Shown here: positions 1 through 9,619 of the stretch, piece after piece
Layout: every line of letters starts with the position of its first letter
Numbering within the stretch: position 1 is the first letter of the stretch
Source: Bacillota bacterium
GTDB lineage: Bacteria > Bacillota > Clostridia > Acetivibrionales > DTU013
Direction of reading: 5' to 3'
Length of the DNA: 64,000 bases
NCBI GenBank assembly: GCA_023412665.1
Contig: JAEZCA010000008.1
Span: 1-64,000, forward strand
The notes under the pieces: generated by a model
The model's database searches: none
The model's input: only the letters and a program-made list of their open reading frames with translations
Told to the model about the DNA's origin: nothing
Program-made: the position numbers and the translations under genes

Positions 1-3000
1 ATACAGCTTTATCATCTGTAGAGCTTAGCTTAACCGTTCCCCTGTAGCCTGTAGCTATGTTTCCATGCATATCCTTTGCAGTTACTGTCACACTGAATGG
101 CACTCCTGCCTTTTGTGACTCTGCCGCCTCTACTATAAGGCTCTCAGCCGGGCCCGGTATAAAGTCTATTTCAATCACATCCCGCGTCTTAGCGTCAACT
201 TTTGCAGTATATGTTACAATTTCAGCTTTTGTACTTTTGACAACAAATATTGCAGTCCCGTCAGCCTGGGTAGTATCCTGAACTGGTGTTATATCTGAGC
301 TGCCGCTGCCTTGTTCTAAAATAACTGTTTCCCCGTTTACAGGGTTACCATAAACATCCTTGACAGTTACAGTTATGGTGGAAGCATCACTTCCATTTGC
401 TGATACATTTGTTGTATCCGCAGAGGCCGTTGTCGCTGCAGCATCTGCTGTTCCGGAATGAACGGTGATTTCTTCTTTATTCCCGGTGATTAAGCTGTCA
501 TTTTCGTCAACAGCTGTCAGCGATGAAATCGTTGCGTTGTAGAAGGTCACCCCACTGCTGAAGCTGTGTATCCCGGCATCAGCCAAGGTAAAAGTATAGC
601 TTTCTGGCACTATTGGAGCCTGTCCTCCGGGGCTGTTCCCGTTATCAGTACTGAAGCCAACCTTTCCTGTATAATCCTTAACTGTATTACCATACTGATC
701 CTTCACTGTGATTGTCACATCAAAGGGTATTCCTGCCGTTTGTGTACCTGTGGCCTCAACAATAAATTCCTTTGCCGGTCCCGGCATAAAGGTTACTTGA
801 GCTATTTCTTTTAAAGTGAGGTCCTCAGATTCTGCAGTGTAGCTTATTGTTTCTGCTTTTGTGTGCTTAACTATGAAAACCACTTTTCCTGCCTCATCAG
901 AAATGCCATTTTCTGGTGAAATATGAGAGCTGCCTTCCCCTTGTGAGAGTGTGACATTCTTGCCCTCTACCGGATTACCAGAAGCATCCCTTAAGGTTAC
1001 AGTAATAGCTGCGCTGTCTGAATTATCTGCAATTACAGCCGTCCCATTTACTTCAAGGGTTGATTGTTCGGCGTTCACAGCTCCCGGCTTAAAGCTGATT
1101 TTAGCTGTCTGATCAATAGTCAAATTATCGGTTATATCTTTGGCAGTATAGATAACTGTTTCTACTTTGGTATTTCTTACCCAAAACATAGCATTCCCGC
1201 CATCGTCAGTAATGCTTTCAGCAGGTAAGATAGATGAGCTTACGCTTTCATGGGCCAAAGATACTGTTTTTCCCACTACCGGATTGCCGTTTCCATCCTT
1301 TAGGGTCACAGTTATCACCGCACTATCACTATTGTCAGCCATTGTTTCTGTTTTACTGGTAGTAACTGTTGACTGCGCCGGGTTAACCGGTCCTGCTAAA
1401 ATGCTAAAAGGCTCGCTTTCCGGGCATTCAATGCTTTCACTGAGGTTACTGGACAACTTAAGGGTATAGGTGCCAAGCTTATCTACTTGAAAATCGTTGA
1501 AGTAAGCCACTCCCTTATTAAGGGTTACCGTTATGGTATCGGCTGTACCGTCCAGAGTGGCACTGTTTGCATGATTTAAGGCAACTGTCACTGTACTCGA
1601 GCTATCCCCTGTTATTATATTGCCGTTGGCATCCCTAAGGGAAACAACTGGCGACTGAGCCCAAACCCCTTTTCCGACACCACCAACTGGCTGAACATCC
1701 CAGACTAGCTGTGCAGCCGGCGCCTGGTGCTTATAAATATAATTATCAAAGGATACATATACATTACCATGTTTATCCACGGCAACATCGTTTACACCCC
1801 TCGTACCCGCATTGGGTATAGCTGTCCACTGATCTGTACCTGCCGCCAAAACCTTTATTTCGCCTCCATCACCACCGTCCGCCACATATACATTCCCCGA
1901 ATTGTCTACAGTTATCCCTTCAGGCCTTGTAAACCCTATGCCGATAGTCTTCCACTGTTTGGTGCCTGCAGGCAACATCTTAATATCCTTATTGCTGTAA
2001 TCTGTTACATACAAATTACCCTCATTATCTACTGCAATACCTCTTAGAAAAGAAAAACTTTCATTATAGTTAATATTTGACCAGCTGCCGTCATCATATT
2101 TAAGTATACGATGGTTTCCCCCACTTTGAGATGCAATAGTATATACATTACCTAACCTATCCACTGCCACATCATATGGGCTCAATGAATCCAAGCTGGC
2201 AAATAGATTTCCATCTCTTAATATCCTACGGTTATTTAAGTCAGCCGTGTAGAGATAATTTGTATGTAAGGCAAGGCCGTAAGAAGTATCGAATCCCACT
2301 CCTTCAACCAATGTACTCCAGCTTCCATTATTAAAAATCTTTATATTCTGTCTGTTTCTATCAAGTGCGTATACCTTAAAGCTGTCATCAACTGCTATCC
2401 CGGTGGTATATCCAAAGTCTGAAAGGCTTTCCATTCTTGTCCATCCCCCTGTCCATACCAATGGGGGAGCAGGATGACCCTTTTCAGTAATGGAAAAAAA
2501 ATCACTGTCAAATAGAGAGATATCACTCAGACTGTAGGAGGGTACCAGCCTATAACCATTTCCGGGATTGCTGATTTTTAAATTAACAAAATCAGCTGTG
2601 CCATTGACCATGGTAACCGTTGTAGTCCCTTCCAGGCCTTCCAGAGGTGCGCCATTTTCACTGTACAGGCTTAGGGTCACTGTCTGTCCGCTTTCGCCAT
2701 CAATGATCTTCCCATTTGCATCCCTTAGGGATAGCCTTGGGTATGGCTTGATAGTCTGCCCAGCAGTACTGTCTTCTGGCTGAGTATCCCAAACAAGCTG
2801 GGTGGCCTGTGCATTGAGCATATATAATGCACCTCCGGAGCCATCGGCATTCTTTGCTGTCGCATAGAGATTTCCCTGGCTATCTAAGGCTATGTCATAA
2901 GGTTGTGTGAGGCCTCCGATATTTGCCCACTGGGAGCTGCCCACACGCAGCTCTTTGATCACATTTTGGGTATCTGCCACATAAACATTGCCCGATCCAT

Positions 3001-5167
3001 CCACAATTATACCTTCAGGATTACCAAAACCAGTACCGATGGTTTCCCAATGAGAAGTCCCAGCGGACAGTTTTTTAACTAATTTTAGATCGGAGTCCAC
3101 CACATAGATATTGCCATCTTTGTCTACTGCTATATCCTGAAGGACACTAAAAGCACCATCATGGGTAATATCAGACCAAGTATAGTCCTTATATTTTAGG
3201 ACCAACGCTGAAACAGAAGTATTCACCGTTACATACACATTGCCTGATACATCTAATGCCACGCCACTAGGCTGCTTATCAGTCCATTTTACCATTTCGA
3301 TGCCATTGCGCATTATCCTCATATTATAATGATCTGCCACATATGGGTTACCTGTTGCATCAACTGCCACACCCCTTGGAAAACTAAGCCCTTGAACTGG
3401 AGTTAGCCATGTGCTGCCACTTAGCATTTTCAGTTTACCGTTTCCTTCGCCGTACCCTTCTTCAACTACATAAATATTATCGTCTTTATCTATTGTGAGT
3501 CCCCGTACCCCGTTAAAGCCATCCGCAATTTTCCTCCATGACCCTGTCCATACGCCAGGCTGATTATAGATGAAATCACCAAAGGGAAGGCTTTCACCAC
3601 CAGGAGTTGTAACTCTTAAATTGACAATACCTGACCCTTGTGAAGGAGCTGTAACTTCTATGGATGTATCGCTTTTTACCACAAGGTTAACTCCGGCAAC
3701 CTCACCGAATTTGACCAAGGAAGCGGAGGTAAGATTATTGCCGGTAATAGTAACCCTAGTTCCACCAATTCCCCTTGACGGACTTATGCTGGTCCCTATG
3801 GGGAGAGGAGGAGCATTCATATTAAAGGCACTGCTGTTTTGCATCTCAAGATTAGGGGATAGGCTACAGCTTGGGGTCAGTGTATAACCGCTACCCACTT
3901 TACTTACAGTCAAATTATCAAAGGTAGCAATACCATTTTCCAAGGTTGCAGTTGCTCCGCTTAGTGTTGCTCCATTGCTGCTATTTATTCTTAATGTCAC
4001 AGTATAATTATTGACTCCCGTTTCCACATTGCCATTGGCATCAACAAGAGCCACCTGCGGAGGATTTTCCCAGGGATGACCTGCCGTACCATTGGTAGGC
4101 TGATTTTTCCATACCAACTTGGTAGCAGGCGCCTGCAGCTTCCAAACCAGATCGTTTGAATAATCCGTCACATATATATTTCCAAAATCATCCACAGCTA
4201 TTTTCCTTGGGTTCCGGGGACCTCCAATATCGTAACCGCTTATGCTTATCCACTGGTTATCTACAAATAACTTAATAGTGCGGTCTCCTCTACTGACTAC
4301 ATAAATATGTCCTAAATCGTCAACAGCAATGCTTGAGGGTTCTATCGGTTTATTGGTGGTTTCCGGGATTCTACTCCATTTACCTTCCTTCAGTATTCTT
4401 ATCGCATTTTCACCCATACCAGTTCCGCTGCTATGCTCTGTGGCCACATAGACAGTGCCTGATTTATCAGTGGCTACATCGGAAATATAGCTGGACAGCT
4501 TGCCGTCAGACACAGAAGCGAGCAATGTCCATTCACCTTCTTTAAGCATGGTCAGAGAGTTGTAGTATTTAGAATTGTTAGTATCCCCTGTGTTTGCTAC
4601 ATATATATTCAGATCTTCATCCACCGCTACACCAACAGGAGAAAAAATCCCTCCGTTGTTCCCTATTAACGTCTCCCAAGCGCCCTCAACCCATATAGTC
4701 CGGCCGCCATAGACCATCCAATGTCCTGGAACCCATATTCTACTGGTATATCTTCCGCCTATATCTTTCCATTCATCCTCTTTACTATCCAATTGCTGAA
4801 CTACATTACTGCTGCTATCTGTTATGTATAAATTTCCGTGCTTGTCTACAGCGATATGATTAGGTGTTGCTGACAGTCCTTTTTTTGTTACTGTCTCCCA
4901 TGATGAACCGCCAGCTGCTAAGTATTTTATTTCGTTCCCGCTGGTAACATATACATCACCAGCTTGGTTAGCTGCAATGCCCATTGGTGATGTTGGCCCA
5001 CCTGAATCAGCACTACCGATTATCGTCCAGGCATTTGGCCAAGCAGGTGCTGCTGATACTGGTACCGTAAAGATTGGTATAAGGGCTCCCAAGAGCACCA
5101 GTGTAAGTACTGTAATAACAATTCTTTTTAAAGATCTAGAGTGACAGATGAAAGAATAAAAATTCAT
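1..5167 (-). CDS. Giant secreted NHL-propeller / Ig-like repeat protein (3' end outside window)
   Basis: The reading frame is open from ATG at 5167 (GGAGGT 8 bases upstream) to the window edge, so at least 1722 residues are present and the C-terminus is missing. Residues 1-40 form a signal peptide (basic start, hydrophobic core VLTLVLLGALIP, then VSAAPA). Three blocks of NHL-like beta-propeller repeats with phrases such as GIAVDKDGNIYV lie near residues 45-345, 535-780 and 900-1150. They alternate with Ig-like segments introduced by QLVWxxQP. A TIG/IPT domain (ISPSRGIGGTRVTITGNNL) begins near residue 460. From about residue 1260 onward there are invasin-type Big_1-like repeats (DNSDSAVITVTLKDGNGNPV). 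I checked frame continuity at 3784 and 787. This is most likely a cell-surface or secreted adhesion/binding protein; an SLH or anchoring domain may lie beyond the edge. The specific ligand is unknown. Confidence 0.85.
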   Translation of the reverse strand, partial: MNFYSFICHSRSLKRIVITVLTLVLLGALIPIFTVPVSAAPAWPNAWTIIGSADSGGPTSPMGIAANQAGDVYVTSGNEIKYLAAGGSSWETVTKKGLSATPNHIAVDKHGNLYITDSSSNVVQQLDSKEDEWKDIGGRYTSRIWVPGHWMVYGGRTIWVEGAWETLIGNNGGIFSPVGVAVDEDLNIYVANTGDTNNSKYYNSLTMLKEGEWTLLASVSDGKLSSYISDVATDKSGTVYVATEHSSGTGMGENAIRILKEGKWSRIPETTNKPIEPSSIAVDDLGHIYVVSRGDRTIKLFVDNQWISISGYDIGGPRNPRKIAVDDFGNIYVTDYSNDLVWKLQAPATKLVWKNQPTNGTAGHPWENPPQVALVDANGNVETGVNNYTVTLRINSSNGATLSGATATLENGIATFDNLTVSKVGSGYTLTPSCSLSPNLEMQNSSAFNMNAPPLPIGTSISPSRGIGGTRVTITGNNLTSASLVKFGEVAGVNLVVKSDTSIEVTAPSQGSGIVNLRVTTPGGESLPFGDFIYNQPGVWTGSWRKIADGFNGVRGLTIDKDDNIYVVEEGYGEGNGKLKMLSGSTWLTPVQGLSFPRGVAVDATGNPYVADHYNMRIMRNGIEMVKWTDKQPSGVALDVSGNVYVTVNTSVSALVLKYKDYTWSDITHDGAFSVLQDIAVDKDGNIYVVDSDLKLVKKLSAGTSHWETIGTGFGNPEGIIVDGSGNVYVADTQNVIKELRVGSSQWANIGGLTQPYDIALDSQGNLYATAKNADGSGGALYMLNAQATQLVWDTQPEDSTAGQTIKPYPRLSLRDANGKIIDGESGQTVTLSLYSENGAPLEGLEGTTTVTMVNGTADFVNLKISNPGNGYRLVPSYSLSDISLFDSDFFSITEKGHPAPPLVWTGGWTRMESLSDFGYTTGIAVDDSFKVYALDRNRQNIKIFNNGSWSTLVEGVGFDTSYGLALHTNYLYTADLNNRRILRDGNLFASLDSLSPYDVAVDRLGNVYTIASQSGGNHRILKYDDGSWSNINYNESFSFLRGIAVDNEGNLYVTDYSNKDIKMLPAGTKQWKTIGIGFTRPEGITVDNSGNVYVADGGDGGEIKVLAAGTDQWTAIPNAGTRGVNDVAVDKHGNVYVSFDNYIYKHQAPAAQLVWDVQPVGGVGKGVWAQSPVVSLRDANGNIITGDSSSTVTVALNHANSATLDGTADTITVTLNKGVAYFNDFQVDKLGTYTLKLSSNLSESIECPESEPFSILAGPVNPAQSTVTTSKTETMADNSDSAVITVTLKDGNGNPVVGKTVSLAHESVSSSILPAESITDDGGNAMFWVRNTKVETVIYTAKDITDNLTIDQTAKISFKPGAVNAEQSTLEVNGTAVIADNSDSAAITVTLRDASGNPVEGKNVTLSQGEGSSHISPENGISDEAGKVVFIVKHTKAETISYTAESEDLTLKEIAQVTFMPGPAKEFIVEATGTQTAGIPFDVTITVKDQYGNTVKDYTGKVGFSTDNGNSPGGQAPIVPESYTFTLADAGIHSFSSGVTFYNATISSLTAVDENDSLITGNKEEITVHSGTADAAATTASADTTNVSANGSDASTITVTVKDVYGNPVNGETVILEQGSGSSDITPVQDTTQADGTAIFVVKSTKAEIVTYTAKVDAKTRDVIEIDFIPGPAESLIVEAAESQKAGVPFSVTVTAKDMHGNIATGYRGTVKLSSTDDKAV

Positions 5168-5879
5168 AATACTACCTCCACTTTTATCTAATATATTCCT
5201 AACTGTTCATCTCCTGTTTTCTACTCTGTTCTACAATTTTCTGCTTAACCATCAGTATAGGACTCTTGACAGAAAAGCTTATTACACATCGCTTTCTGCG
5301 GTTTAATTATATGTAAATAATGGTAGAAAGGATAGTCATCCAATGCTCAATATCCTTTGTTTTTTGCTGTTTTTCGACAAAAACGTCTCCTAAACAATTA
5401 CGGTTCGAAGGCTTATTTTGTGTTATCACCAACTTCCTTCACTGTAATATACTCCATGCCCGCACAACTCCGAACAATAACTACTATCATACTGCCATAT
5501 AAAGCATATTGCTAGTATTAGCATGAAACACATCCTTGTGGCTTCGGCATAAATACAGATCCAGCATGATAAACCGGGTTCATATTTCCTGTGGCGATAA
5601 AACGGACCAAGGAGCTGTAGCAAAATCTACCAAAGGTACCAGTACAAAGATACTTAACAATGATGAACTATGGACAATCATGTTATATAATAATCATGTC
5701 AGGAGTACTCTGACATGTATATCTCAATAATGGGAGGTTACCATGAGATGCCAATGGTACCAAATATGGCAATGGTTTTCTTGAGAGACCTTCCGATGAA
5801 TCAACGAAGCCGCAAAGCTGGCGCCTCCCGGTGATGAATTGCTGGTAAAGCCCGGGGTTTACCGGTAGGAAAGCAGTTT
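5168..5879. other. Noncoding stretch, unassigned
   Basis: About 710 bases between the start of the NHL protein gene and the end of the nucleotidyltransferase gene. No frame here has a ribosome binding site together with a recognisable protein. The part nearest 5167 must hold the promoter of the NHL gene; a TATACT-like -10 is visible on the minus strand near 5258-5263, without a convincing -35. The part 5590-5880 contains broken frames that look like decayed coding sequence, but I could not assign a family. Confidence 0.4.
5695..5717. repeat. 23-base near-perfect palindrome
   Basis: The sequence CATGTCA-GGAGTACTC-TGACATG has 7-base complementary arms around a self-complementary GAGTACTC core. 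It lies in otherwise unassigned DNA, with no T-tract next to it. It could be an operator or a relic of a mobile element end; there is no neighbouring gene start to support a regulatory role. Confidence 0.4.
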
Positions 5880-6533
5880 TCACGCTTGTATTAACGATTT
5901 TGCCCAATTAAATAAACATTCCGACATGGTATCAAGTTCCACTGGGGCACCATTTTTGAGAGCAATAAAGTTGATTAGAATTTCTTTTTCTTTATTGTTT
6001 ACTACTTCTGGCAGATCTTTTTTGCACCTTATATATTTTCCCGTATCCCTAAATGCAATAGCCTGTATAACAAAAGATGCTGACTTATATAGACCTCGCA
6101 CCATATCTTCACTTTTCTCATATAACATATTGTGTACACATCCGTGGTAGATGTTGCAAGCACCAATTTTGATGGCACGGTCAACTGCCGCATTATCAAT
6201 TTTTGCGAGTAACTCATCAAGAGTTCCTACTATTGGTGTGGTATCATAATAAAACTGAAACAAATCTGATGGTTCCCAATGTAAAAGCTCATCTTTTCCT
6301 GAAATGAAACCACAAATAATTTCTCTGTTAGGAAGATTATCAAGCATATCATTATAAGTTTTTATATCTTTAGCTGCCAGTTTATCTAAAATAACCACAG
6401 TATCAATGTCACTTGAATCAGTTGCTTCACCTCTGCTGTAACTCCCTTGTAGACCAGCAAAATAAATACGTTCACCGAATGTTTCTTTAAGTAATTTTGT
6501 AAAACGCTCCAACCATAATTTTATATCAATCAT
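5880..6533 (-). CDS. Nucleotidyltransferase-domain protein
   Basis: A 217-residue soluble protein with the Pol-beta-type nucleotidyltransferase signature near residues 29-47 (GSYSRGEATDSSDIDTVVI): the GS of the helix-turn motif followed by the DxD metal-binding pair. The family transfers an NMP group to a protein, antibiotic or RNA. The rest of the protein is helical and resembles the C-terminal half of stand-alone aminoglycoside/streptomycin-type adenylyltransferases and of MNT-like enzymes. ATG 6533 has GGAGG 6 bases upstream. There is no HEPN partner gene beside it, so a MNT/HEPN toxin-antitoxin unit is not supported. The gene is alone, flanked by repeat-rich noncoding DNA. Family confident, substrate unknown. 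Confidence 0.75.
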   Translation of the reverse strand: MIDIKLWLERFTKLLKETFGERIYFAGLQGSYSRGEATDSSDIDTVVILDKLAAKDIKTYNDMLDNLPNREIICGFISGKDELLHWEPSDLFQFYYDTTPIVGTLDELLAKIDNAAVDRAIKIGACNIYHGCVHNMLYEKSEDMVRGLYKSASFVIQAIAFRDTGKYIRCKKDLPEVVNNKEKEILINFIALKNGAPVELDTMSECLFNWAKSLIQA

Positions 6534-6620
6534 AGTAGCCTCCGCATTTTAGTAGTAAATTTCATAAAGAAATATTCTATCATTTATTTACTCTGATTAT
6601 AACGCATCAGCCTGACCCCC

Positions 6621-6798
6621 ATTTATTTCCCTGGGCAATAGGTACCGAGGTGTGCAAATATACAACTGTTGTAGTTGAAATTGTTTATTTTTCCTATGTA
6701 TTGTATAAAATAGTGTAATGATATCCTTGATTATGTAACATTACAATATGAAAATGGGCAAATAATCATACAAGAGTTGATTTTTCGCACACCCTCCT
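6621..6798. repeat. Dispersed intergenic repeat, family C copy 1
   Basis: About 178 bases that recur in diverged form at 33196-33382 in the same orientation. Both begin ATTTATTTCCCTGGGCAATA, followed by GGTACCGAGGTGT, share TTGATTATGTAACAT and ATGGGCAAA in the middle, and end CAAGAGTTGA(t/c)TTTTT(c)GCACA. The ends are imperfect inverted repeats (GAGGTGTGCAAA against the complement of the terminal TTTCGCACACCCTC), as in a MITE-like element. No open frame inside. Confidence 0.65.
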
Positions 6799-6820
6799 TT
6801 TAAATAATCGCTCATATGGT

Positions 6821-6883
6821 TATAACACTTCGGTTCAAAGAAAATTTTTCATTTGTAGAAAAATTTTCTTACCTCAGCAGTGT
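6821..6883. repeat. Palindromic intergenic element, family A copy 1 (left part only)
   Basis: It starts TATAACACTTCGGTTCAAAG and continues into a 13-bp hairpin (AAGAAAATTTTTC / GAAAAATTTTCTT) and CTCAGCAGTGT, as in the full copy at 39644-39741. The right-hand stem and the closing GTTATA end are missing. The remaining sequence to 7026 shows nothing I can assign. Confidence 0.65.
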
Positions 6884-7026
6884 AAGTGTAATACATATGA
6901 ACTAATACTGACCAAGTTTCGTGATCAATACCCCAAGAATTATCATATTTCGTTACTCTTGAAAACAGCTCTCTGGAAACTTTAGCTATACTGGTGAATC
7001 TACTGTGTATCGAAAATCATAAATCT

Positions 7027-7947
7027 TTATGGCATAATTGTTTCTATAAAAAGGCTTACAACCTGTGGATCAAACTGCATACCGGCGTTTTTCGTTAATT
7101 CCGCGATAGCTTCTTCCATCCCCATTCTCTTTCGATAAATCCGATCACTGGTCATTGCATCATAGGCGTCTGCAACTGCAAGGATGCGGCTGGGAAGGGG
7201 GATATTATCAGCCTTCAGCCCCGATGGATAACCTTTTCCATCCCAACGTTCATGATGGAATAGGATGTAATTCGCCACAGCCCCAAGATCGGGAAATTCC
7301 TTTACAATTCGCCATCCTATCTCCGAGTGACGTTTCATTTCAACCCAGTCTTCAATTGTCAGTGGCGTAGGTTTTTTCAGTATGGCAGGATTGATTCCAA
7401 TCTTACCAATATCGTGAAGAACTGCCAGTAATGAAAGCTCCTCCATTTCTTTAGATGTAAACTGAAAATGAAGACCTAGGAGATGGCAGTGTGCTTCTAA
7501 TCTACTTGCGTGCTCTTTTGTCTCTACGCATTGATCGCGCAGAGCTGCCAGCAGCATATTGATAGTAGTGTTCTGGTATGTATTTACATCGAGGTCATCC
7601 TTTGTATCTCTTATAATGAAAGCAAAGCACTCACCACAGGACGGAACAACAATGACATTGCATTCTCTGTCGAGCACTTCGACATACCTCGATATTTCAT
7701 GTATTTTCTTTGAAACGAGAGCACCTCTGAAGTATTCGATCCAATCGAAGTTGCGCTTTTTGCCTAAAAAGACCTCGGAGGCCTTTTTCCCAATGATATT
7801 GTCCTGATGCAAGCCTATCATTTTTTGAAGGCCAGCACTGACATCCAAAAATATATAGTCAGTTGCCTTTCCGCAGTCGTTAACAATCAATTTAAGAAAT
7901 CCGAAGCCTAAAGGCTGAAGGCTCTCAATTCCTTTGCTAATATTCAT
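7027..7947 (-). CDS. PAS / HD-GYP domain protein, predicted cyclic-di-GMP phosphodiesterase
   Basis: 306 residues. The N-terminal ~120 residues form a PAS-like sensor with no membrane segment. Residues ~125-306 are an HD-GYP domain with the metal-binding HD pair (LHDIGKIGI) and the diagnostic HHERWDGKGYPSGL block. HD-GYP enzymes hydrolyse cyclic di-GMP; all key residues are present, so activity is expected. It follows cheD by 148 bases on the same strand, separated by a palindromic element, and probably belongs functionally to the chemosensory operon, linking the sensory array to second-messenger level. Start ATG 7947 is preceded by GAAAGGAAG. No terminator was recognised downstream. Confidence 0.85.
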   Translation of the reverse strand: MNISKGIESLQPLGFGFLKLIVNDCGKATDYIFLDVSAGLQKMIGLHQDNIIGKKASEVFLGKKRNFDWIEYFRGALVSKKIHEISRYVEVLDRECNVIVVPSCGECFAFIIRDTKDDLDVNTYQNTTINMLLAALRDQCVETKEHASRLEAHCHLLGLHFQFTSKEMEELSLLAVLHDIGKIGINPAILKKPTPLTIEDWVEMKRHSEIGWRIVKEFPDLGAVANYILFHHERWDGKGYPSGLKADNIPLPSRILAVADAYDAMTSDRIYRKRMGMEEAIAELTKNAGMQFDPQVVSLFIETIMP

Positions 7948-8020
7948 TCATGCACAACTTCCTTTCTTTATGGTTTTCCCCTATCTCTGCTCAGAAGATT
8001 ACAAATACCTAAACCCCAGA

Positions 8021-8100
8021 TCGGTACCCGCCACCAAGCGTTTTTCCGCCAAAGGCTGATAATACGTATAGAGGTGGGGGTTATTATTCGCCTCGCTATA
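8021..8100. repeat. Palindromic intergenic element, family B copy 1
   Basis: TCGGTACCCGCCACCAAGCG through GAGGTGGGGG to a terminal TTCGCCTCGCTATA. CCACC near the left pairs with GGTGG near the right. The same unit recurs at 45507-45588. Its right end resembles the family A end (CGCCTCGTTATA). The terminal TATAGC, read on the minus strand, supplies the cheD stop codon. Confidence 0.6.
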
Positions 8101-8575
8101 TTGCGCGATTGATCATCGGTTGACGGTGGACCGCCACCAGTCCGGTTTTTGCTTCCATCGATATACTTCTGCTATCATATCCCCGAAGGTCACTCTGTTG
8201 GATTGTCAACCCTATTTTTGATAATGTTCTCTTTACGGTATCAATATTTTTCTTTCCTATGTTATAAATATCCAAGCTCAGCATCGACTCCGCTCCGCCG
8301 TACATTTGAACCTGAAGTTCTTCCTTACTGCAGCCGTACTGGCTGAACATTGCATCAATTAGCAAAGCAATCCCTGTTTCAGCAAAATAACCGGGGCGAT
8401 TTTTCACATCCCTGTCATGCAATGGGGCGGGAAGAACTACATGGATCATTCCGGCAACCTTTTTCAGGGGGCTGTAAACGGTGACTGCCACACAGGAGGC
8501 CAGCGCAAATGTTCTAATGACGTCATCTTCGTTATCTGTTACGATGTATTCTCCCATTCCTACTATCAAATCCAT
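8096..8575 (-). CDS. cheD: Chemoreceptor glutamine deamidase CheD
   Basis: 159 residues, the usual CheD size. CheD deamidates specific glutamines of chemoreceptors and in Gram-positives also interacts with CheC. The family hallmarks are present: an N-terminal VGMGEYIV, the catalytic Cys in LASCVAVTVYS and the catalytic His in GMIHVVLPAP. I chose ATG 8575 over GTG 8584 because AGGTGA sits 6 bases before it, while the GTG directly abuts the cheB stop. It is translationally coupled to cheB. The last codons and TAG stop (8096-8098) run into the family B palindromic element, so the extreme C-terminus may have been altered by its insertion. No cheC is visible in the window. Confidence 0.9.
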   Translation of the reverse strand: MDLIVGMGEYIVTDNEDDVIRTFALASCVAVTVYSPLKKVAGMIHVVLPAPLHDRDVKNRPGYFAETGIALLIDAMFSQYGCSKEELQVQMYGGAESMLSLDIYNIGKKNIDTVKRTLSKIGLTIQQSDLRGYDSRSISMEAKTGLVAVHRQPMINRAI

Positions 8576-8584
8576 TGTAATCAC

Positions 8585-9613
8585 CTATTCGAACAGCTGC
8601 GACAATGCTTGAGGTATATTTTCCAATGCCGTTTGCATTTCCACAGCTCCAATATCAAAGGCTACTTTCGGCATTCCATACACAACTGATGAAGCTTTGT
8701 CCTGGCCGATAGTCCGGCCGCCCTTACGCCGTATGTTGAGAAGTCCTTTGGCCCCGTCATAGCCCATTCCTGTCAGGAGAATCCCAACTGCATTTCTGCC
8801 TGCTTCCTTAGCCACCGATTCAAACAAAACATCCACTGACGGACAATGCCCGTTTACCTTATCTCCATGGAAACATTCAACCTGATACCTTTTAGCGACT
8901 TTCTTAACTCTCATATGCTGATCTCCCGGCGCTATCAGAACTCTACCCGTATCCACATAATCACCGCTTACAGCTTCCTTAACTTTAAGAGAGGTTTGGC
9001 TGTTCAGTCTTTCAGCAAACATCCTTGAAAAAACAGGAGGGATATGCTGTACAATTACGATGCCCGGAACAGCGGGAGTAAGGAGTCGGAGAATATTGTA
9101 AATAGCTTCGGTTCCACCGGTAGAAGCTCCAATAGCGATAATCACGCCTGAGTCCTGTATCACATTGCTTGTAACACTCTGCGTCGATTTTTTACGTTCC
9201 AGCCATGCGGTTTTTGAGGCGATGGAAGCTGTTTTTATCCTTAGTATTAAATCTCTAATGAAAGCTTCCGTACCTTTAGATGAACTGCTATCAGGCTTGG
9301 CAACGAAATCTACAACACCTGCCTCCATCGCTTCAAAAACTGCACTACTGACCGCGCTTACCATGATAATGGGGATAAAACACTGAGGCAGCAACCAGCG
9401 CGCAAATTCTATTCCATTCATTTTAGGCATTTCCACATCACAGGTAATCACATCAGGACGAACCTCAACTATTTTATCTCTCGCCTCGAAAGGGTCCGCT
9501 GCAATAGCCGCCACCCGAATCTGCGGATCTGAGGATATACCCCTAACGATCATTTCACGGGATACTATGCTATCGTCAATAACTAAAACCCGAATTATTT
9601 TACCTGTCTCCAT
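8585..9613 (-). CDS. cheB: Chemotaxis response regulator / protein-glutamate methylesterase CheB
   Basis: 342 residues. Residues 1-125 are a receiver domain (phospho-acceptor Asp near residue 59 in TCDVEMPKMNG). Residues ~155-342 are the methylesterase with the Ser in AIGASTGGTEA, His in VQHIPPVFS and Asp in LLTGMGYDGAKG. CheB removes methyl groups from receptor glutamates and is activated by CheA phosphorylation, giving adaptation. ATG 9613 has GGAAGGAG upstream. It lies 6 bases from cheR and immediately before cheD in the operon. Confidence 0.95.
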   Translation of the reverse strand: METGKIIRVLVIDDSIVSREMIVRGISSDPQIRVAAIAADPFEARDKIVEVRPDVITCDVEMPKMNGIEFARWLLPQCFIPIIMVSAVSSAVFEAMEAGVVDFVAKPDSSSSKGTEAFIRDLILRIKTASIASKTAWLERKKSTQSVTSNVIQDSGVIIAIGASTGGTEAIYNILRLLTPAVPGIVIVQHIPPVFSRMFAERLNSQTSLKVKEAVSGDYVDTGRVLIAPGDQHMRVKKVAKRYQVECFHGDKVNGHCPSVDVLFESVAKEAGRNAVGILLTGMGYDGAKGLLNIRRKGGRTIGQDKASSVVYGMPKVAFDIGAVEMQTALENIPQALSQLFE

Positions 9614-9619
9614 GTGAAC

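Noticed and set aside
5536..5907. Several 60-75-codon frames on both strands in the region after the NHL gene
   Set aside because: No ribosome binding sites, no recognisable protein, and mutually overlapping; treated as noncoding or decayed sequence.
5880..6533. MNT/HEPN toxin-antitoxin system
   Set aside because: Only the nucleotidyltransferase is present; no HEPN gene next to it on either side.
8021..8100. Possible riboswitch (structured GGTACCCGCCACC...GAGGTGGG)
   Set aside because: It recurs as an intergenic element with shared ends at other loci and lies at a gene 3' end here, so a mobile palindromic unit explains it better; no known riboswitch consensus matched.
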